Origin: Novosphingobium rosa NBRC 15208
GTDB taxonomy: Bacteria > Pseudomonadota > Alphaproteobacteria > Sphingomonadales > Sphingomonadaceae
Assembly (NCBI RefSeq): GCF_001598555.1
Contig: NZ_BCZE01000015.1
Span: 31,617-95,616 of the forward strand
DNA: 64,000 bases
Reading direction: 5' to 3'
Both the position numbers and the translations under genes were made by a program. The notes under the pieces were generated by a model. The model did no database searches, was not told the origin of the DNA, and was given only the letters and a program-made list of their open reading frames with translations. Positions 61,126 through 64,000 of this stretch are shown here, piece after piece (within the stretch, counting starts at the first letter, position 1; each line of letters opens with the position of its first letter).

Positions 61126-62311
61126 CCTCGCCGAAACGATAGACGCTGATCAGGCCTATGGGCATGATGCTGCGCCACGGCGCCCGATCTACGCCACTCC
61201 CTACCAGTGGCGTGATCCCGAAACCCTGCCGCGCCGCCCTTGGATTTATGGTCGTCAGTTGCTGCGAGGCTCGGTTTTTCTGATCGTCGCACCTGGTGCC
61301 ACCGGCAAATCGGCGCTGGTGACTGGCATGGCCATGGCGCTTTGTAGCGGGCGACCGCTTCTTGGCGCGGAAGTGTGGGACGGCCCCAAAAAGGTCTGGC
61401 TCTGGAACTTGGAGGACAGCCTGAATGATCTGGCCTTTTCCATTCAGGCCGCCGCGCTGCACTGGGATTTGACGCCTGCCGATCTCGATGGCCGCCTCTA
61501 TGTCGACAGTGGCCTTGATGGCGCCGGGCTCAAGCTTGCCCGGCAAGATCGTGACGGCGCTCGGATCGCGGAGGAAGCGAGTGCCGCCATCATAGCCGAG
61601 ATCCAAAGCCGGCAGATTGATGTGCTGGTCATAGATCCGTTCATTTCCAGCCACGGCTTGAGCGAGAACGATAACGCTGCGATCGACAGTGTCGCCAAGG
61701 AATGGTCGCGCATCGCCTCTGTTACTGGCTGTGCGGTCATTCTGATTCACCACGCCCGCAAGACCGGCGGTGAGGTGGTGACCGCAGAGAGTTCACGCGG
61801 CGCCTCGTCACTGGTTGATGCAGCGCGTGGCGGGCTGGCGCTCAACACCATGACCGAAGCTGAAGCCGACAAGTACGGGATCGAGCGTGATCGGCGCCGC
61901 CGCTATTTTCGTGCTGATGACGCCAAGCCGAACCGCGCGCCTGCTGGAAGCGGTCAATGGTTTGAACTGGTGTCGGTCCACTTGGAAAACGGACCGGACG
62001 GAGGGGATAGCGTCGGCGTCGCCACGGCATGGTCAACGCCAGATCCCTTCGATGACGTGACGACTGATCACTTGCGCCTGGCGCAGGGCCTTATCGCAGA
62101 CGGTAACTGGCGCGAGAGCATCCAGTCCCCGGAATGGGCGGGCAAGGTGGTTGCCGATGTCCTTAACCTCGATCTCGATGACAAAGCGCAGAAGGCGAAG
62201 GCTGCCAACATTCTGCGGACCTGGATCAAGAGCGGCTCCCTCGTCGTGAGCCGGGAAACAGACGGCAAGGGCAACCCTCGTCCCTTCATCCGCGTGGGGT
62301 CTACGGCATGA
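61115..62311 (+). CDS. RepA-like AAA (AAA_25) ATPase/helicase
   Basis: 398 residues. Walker A in FLIVAPGATGKSALV (Gly61-Ser66), then VWLWNLEDSLNDLAFSIQAA, Walker B IDVLVIDPF and HHARKTGG; RSF1010 RepA/DnaB-type hexameric helicase fold. C-terminal half likely wHTH (AKAANILRTWIKSGSLVVSR). Probably the replicative helicase loader or helicase of the element, which argues that it can replicate. Confidence 0.85.
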   Translation: MPLSLAETIDADQAYGHDAAPRRPIYATPYQWRDPETLPRRPWIYGRQLLRGSVFLIVAPGATGKSALVTGMAMALCSGRPLLGAEVWDGPKKVWLWNLEDSLNDLAFSIQAAALHWDLTPADLDGRLYVDSGLDGAGLKLARQDRDGARIAEEASAAIIAEIQSRQIDVLVIDPFISSHGLSENDNAAIDSVAKEWSRIASVTGCAVILIHHARKTGGEVVTAESSRGASSLVDAARGGLALNTMTEAEADKYGIERDRRRRYFRADDAKPNRAPAGSGQWFELVSVHLENGPDGGDSVGVATAWSTPDPFDDVTTDHLRLAQGLIADGNWRESIQSPEWAGKVVADVLNLDLDDKAQKAKAANILRTWIKSGSLVVSRETDGKGNPRPFIRVGSTA

Positions 62312-62329
62312 TTCCCCACCTTGAAAAGT

Positions 62330-62411
62330 GGGGTGGGGAAAGGTGGGGAAGTGAGGGCCCAAAACCACCCCCACCACCACCTTCTTAAGGGGTGTGGGGG
62401 TGGGGTGGGGG
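62330..62411. repeat. G-tract cluster with quadruplex potential
   Basis: + strand motifs GGGG-N1-GGGG-N6-GGGG-N6-GGG (62330-62357) and GGGG-TGT-GGGGG-T-GGGG-T-GGGGG (62389-62411) flank a C-rich tract, so a large imperfect hairpin (arms around 62365 and 62390) is also possible. Fills the 169-base gap between the ATPase and DUF5681 genes; no gene inside. Confidence 0.6.
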
Positions 62412-62480
62412 TAGCTTTCGTGGGGTAAGTGAGGTGGGGAAAATAGCTCACCGCAGTGATGCAAAACAAAGGATTGATTA

Positions 62481-62930
62481 GTGGTCGAGCGACCTGAAAA
62501 TTCAGCGGGGAAACAGCGGGGCAAACCGTTCCAGCGAGGCCTGAGTGGCAACCCTGCCGGTAAGCCTCGTGGGACGCGACACAAAGTGACGCTGGCGATC
62601 GAGGCTTTGCTGGAAGGAGAAGCCGAGGCCCTGACCCGCAAGGCCGTTGAGATGGCTCTGGGTGGTGATGGGCCGGCACTACGACTTTGCTTGGATCGTC
62701 TGGCGCCCCCGAGAAAGGACGCCCCGATCTCAATCACCCTGCCACCTGTCACGAGCGCCGCCGATACAGTGGCGGCGTCATCCGCCGTGCTGGCGGCTGT
62801 TGCGGCAGGAGATTGTACCCCGGATGAGGCCGGACGCATCATGGCGCTACTTGCTGCCCATAAGGGCATTGTTGAAGCAGGGGATCTGGCCCGCCGGATT
62901 GCCGTATTGGAAGAAAGAAATTCCAAATGA
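62481..62930 (+). CDS. DUF5681-family phage protein
   Basis: 149 residues from GTG 62481. N-terminal motif GKPFQRGLSGNPAGKPRGTRHKV-type (FQRGLSGNPAGKPRG) defines DUF5681, common next to terminase genes; the rest is helical (LTRKAVEMALGGDGPALRLC, APPRKDAPISI). Possibly a small-terminase-like or DNA-binding packaging protein. Overlaps the next gene by four bases. Confidence 0.85.
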   Translation: MVERPENSAGKQRGKPFQRGLSGNPAGKPRGTRHKVTLAIEALLEGEAEALTRKAVEMALGGDGPALRLCLDRLAPPRKDAPISITLPPVTSAADTVAASSAVLAAVAAGDCTPDEAGRIMALLAAHKGIVEAGDLARRIAVLEERNSK

Positions 62931-63106
62931 GGTTGGAACAGCGCATCGAAAAGCTGGAAGCGGCGCAGCCGGATGACCGGCACCTGGTCACCCGCATCGA
63001 GTTGATGGCCGGCGACAGCAATTGTCCCGCCGCCGCCAGCAGCTTTGACGGTCGGAGATGGTCGCCCTTCGAGCCAACGCTTTTCGGCAAAAGGCTGTCG
63101 CGATGA
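62927..63106 (+). CDS. Small phage protein of unknown function
   Basis: 59 residues starting MRLEQRIEKLEAAQPDDRH, a short coiled-coil-like N-terminus. Overlaps DUF5681 (ATGA) and the next gene (4 bases), which supports its being real. No other motif. Confidence 0.6.
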   Translation: MRLEQRIEKLEAAQPDDRHLVTRIELMAGDSNCPAAASSFDGRRWSPFEPTLFGKRLSR

Positions 63107-63285
63107 CGAGACTTGGCGCACGGCTCGATCGTCTGGAGCATGAGGGCGGACGCTTCTGCACCATCGGAGAAATTTTCGACGCGGACGACGCGGCACAAGG
63201 AGGAAAGCTTTGGTCAGCGTTAAAACCGATAAGCCCGCAGTTGAAAGCGCTGCTGGCCAAGCTTGAAAATATTCAGCTTGATTGA
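63103..63285 (+). CDS. Small phage protein of unknown function
   Basis: 60 residues from ATG 63103: MTRLGARLDRLEHEGGRF then an acidic middle and LKALLAKLENIQLD. Overlaps the previous gene by four bases. A longer frame from 63058 overlaps that gene too far and lacks a ribosome site. Confidence 0.6.
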   Translation: MTRLGARLDRLEHEGGRFCTIGEIFDADDAAQGGKLWSALKPISPQLKALLAKLENIQLD

Positions 63286-63391
63286 TGGATTGTGCTGACC
63301 GACCCTTGCGAGGATGCAGCGTATGGGGTAGTCCGTTCAACAGGTGTTCCGCATAGGCTGGAATTGGATCGATAGGATCTGCACCCATGAT

Positions 63392-63526
63392 CCCCGAAGT
63401 GGGGGCTGCTCGAAAGTCGAGCGTATAGCCGCAGAGACGGCAAGCATGAGCCCCGGAGCGGGGAGGCCCAGGACGGGCAGCAAAGCCGCAGATTGCGGAA
63501 TCTCGAAGCCAGGACCGATAGCGGTC
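63392..63526 (+). other. Tandem array of seven short hairpins
   Basis: In the 272-base gap 63286-63557 are seven adjoining short stem-loops with unrelated stems: CCCC-GAAGT-GGGG (63392), GCTCG-AAAGT-CGAGC (63408), GCCG-CAGAGA-CGGC (63428), CCCC-GGAGC-GGGG (63451), GCCC-AGGAC-GGGC (63466), CCGC-AGATT-GCGG (63486), GACCG-ATAG-CGGTC (63513). Loops are 4-6 bases and purine-rich. The next gene starts 31 bases later. It looks like RNA (or single-strand DNA) structure, not protein coding. Function unknown. Confidence 0.75.
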
Positions 63527-63557
63527 AGCCCCTTTCTCGATCTCCATGGAATAAGCC

Positions 63558-63719
63558 ATGAACCATTGTGTCCGCGCGCCCGTGCATGGCGCCGCCATTC
63601 GCTTTCGTGTCGCCGAGTCCCTTCTCGCGTCCGCCGAAGAAAAGGCCCGCCGTGAGGGTATGAGCCTGTCCGAGCTGCTGCGCCATGCGCTTCGGCGTGA
63701 ATTGCGGGAGGTCGCATAA
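63558..63719 (+). CDS. Small ribbon-helix-helix-like phage protein
   Basis: 53 residues from ATG 63558: RFRVAESLLASAEEKARREG then MSLSELLRHALRRELREVA. The strand-helix-helix spacing fits an RHH DNA-binding protein (CopG type). Its TAA overlaps the next ATG by one base (TAATG). Confidence 0.7.
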   Translation: MNHCVRAPVHGAAIRFRVAESLLASAEEKARREGMSLSELLRHALRRELREVA

Positions 63720-64000
63720 TGGGACTTGCCGCAGCCATTGGTGTTGGAGCAGTTGCTGCTGGAACCGTCGCCAGCTCTGTCATTTCGTCCAGTGCGGCAG
63801 GCAAAGCTGCCGATGCCGCGACCAATGCCGCCAACCAGAACAATGCCCTCCAGCAGTCGATCTATGATCAGAACTCGGCCAATCTCTCGCCCTACAATGA
63901 GAGCGGGACCGCTGCGACGAACGCCATCAATGGGCTGCTCTATAACACGAGCGACACGGCAGCATCACAGCAGGCCTATGCCAACTGGCAGAACAGCACA
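63719..64000 (+). CDS. Phage virion or DNA-injection-type protein (5' part)
   Basis: 94 codons visible, open at the window edge. N-terminus MGLAAAIGVGAVAAGTVASS is a hydrophobic Gly/Ala stretch followed by AAGKAADAATNAANQNNALQ and YDQNSANLSPYNESG. The Gly/Ala start plus Ala-rich and YxxxxxxLxPYxxxG pattern is common in phage tail or DNA-ejection proteins of podovirus type. Start chosen by the TAATG overlap. Confidence 0.7.
   Translation, partial: MGLAAAIGVGAVAAGTVASSVISSSAAGKAADAATNAANQNNALQQSIYDQNSANLSPYNESGTAATNAINGLLYNTSDTAASQQAYANWQNST

Larger units (their letters stand above)
55822..64000. mobile_element. Prophage or phage-derived integrative element (left part)
   Basis: Begins about where LacI homology is lost and runs off the right edge. 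Integrase at the left end, then HTH protein, several very small overlapping genes, VRR-NUC nuclease, RepA-like ATPase, DUF5681 protein, RHH-like protein and a virion-type protein, all on the + strand. Base composition is lower in GC than the flank and gene packing is phage-like. Exact boundaries are not known. Confidence 0.8.

Noticed and set aside
63451..63478. CsrA/RsmA binding because two loops contain GGA
   Set aside because: Only two of seven loops carry the motif and sphingomonads are not known to me to rely on CsrA; not enough evidence.
63392..63526. CRISPR array
   Set aside because: Units are 13-15 bases, stems differ in sequence, and there are no direct repeats or spacers of fixed length.
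63344..63655. 103-codon plus frame through the hairpin array
   Set aside because: Runs across the array and overlaps the RHH-like gene in another frame; no motif; stems explain the sequence better.

Overview
The window is high-GC DNA of a free-living alphaproteobacterium, most likely a sphingomonad close to Novosphingobium. Three large TonB-dependent receptors (TBDRs), a TPR-sulfotransferase beside one of them, a separate Lrp-type PutR beside PutA, and a LacI-box-flanked GH3 glycosidase all fit that group. This assignment is inference from protein character, not from a marker gene. No rRNA, tRNA or CRISPR array was seen.

Layout: 1-3211 holds proline catabolism (putA, running off the left edge, divergent from putR). 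3208-12519 looks like a 2-aminoethylphosphonate (AEP) locus: a DUF5690 transporter, an AEP-type LysR regulator, a near-ideal LysR operator, a TBDR, a TPR-sulfotransferase, an FAD amine oxidase and phosphonoacetaldehyde hydrolase PhnX. No PhnW transaminase is present, which suggests purely oxidative deamination. 12633-16062 has a catalase-like peroxidase with cytochrome b561, and an SDR divergent from an AraC regulator. 16080-28085 is a mixed region: CYTH-CHAD protein (probable CTG start), a second TBDR with a long structured leader, DUF202 plus an SLC13-type permease, a hybrid histidine kinase, a Na+/H+ antiporter, a peroxiredoxin and a cold-shock protein.

28085-29921 is a divergent pair (outer-membrane barrel protein; ferritin-like di-iron protein) around two Fur-type boxes. 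29931-32102 is an arsenic operon, arsR-arsC-aquaporin-arsH, with no efflux pump and strong palindromic operators. Next to it is a recombination scar joining an Old Yellow Enzyme start to an AhpD-like gene. 33300-48308 is a catabolic island: third TBDR, secreted esterases, IclR regulator, DHDPS-family enzyme, SDR, D-tartrate dehydratase homologue, Na+/solute symporter and a GH3 beta-xylosidase-like enzyme with LacI-type operators. 48665-55230 is a detoxification-like group (GST, peroxiredoxin-like protein, cupin, CMD protein, hydrolase, SDR, two LysR regulators).

From about 55.6 kb the sequence changes character. A frameshifted, truncated LacI gene is followed by a tyrosine integrase and a train of short overlapping phage-type genes (HTH protein, VRR-NUC nuclease, RepA-like ATPase, DUF5681 protein, ribbon-helix-helix-like protein, virion protein at the right edge). 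This is the left part of a prophage or phage-derived element. It carries two unusual non-coding regions: a G-tract cluster (62330-62411) and a tandem array of seven unrelated short hairpins (63392-63526). The hairpin array and the PhnW-less phosphonate locus are the most interesting observations.
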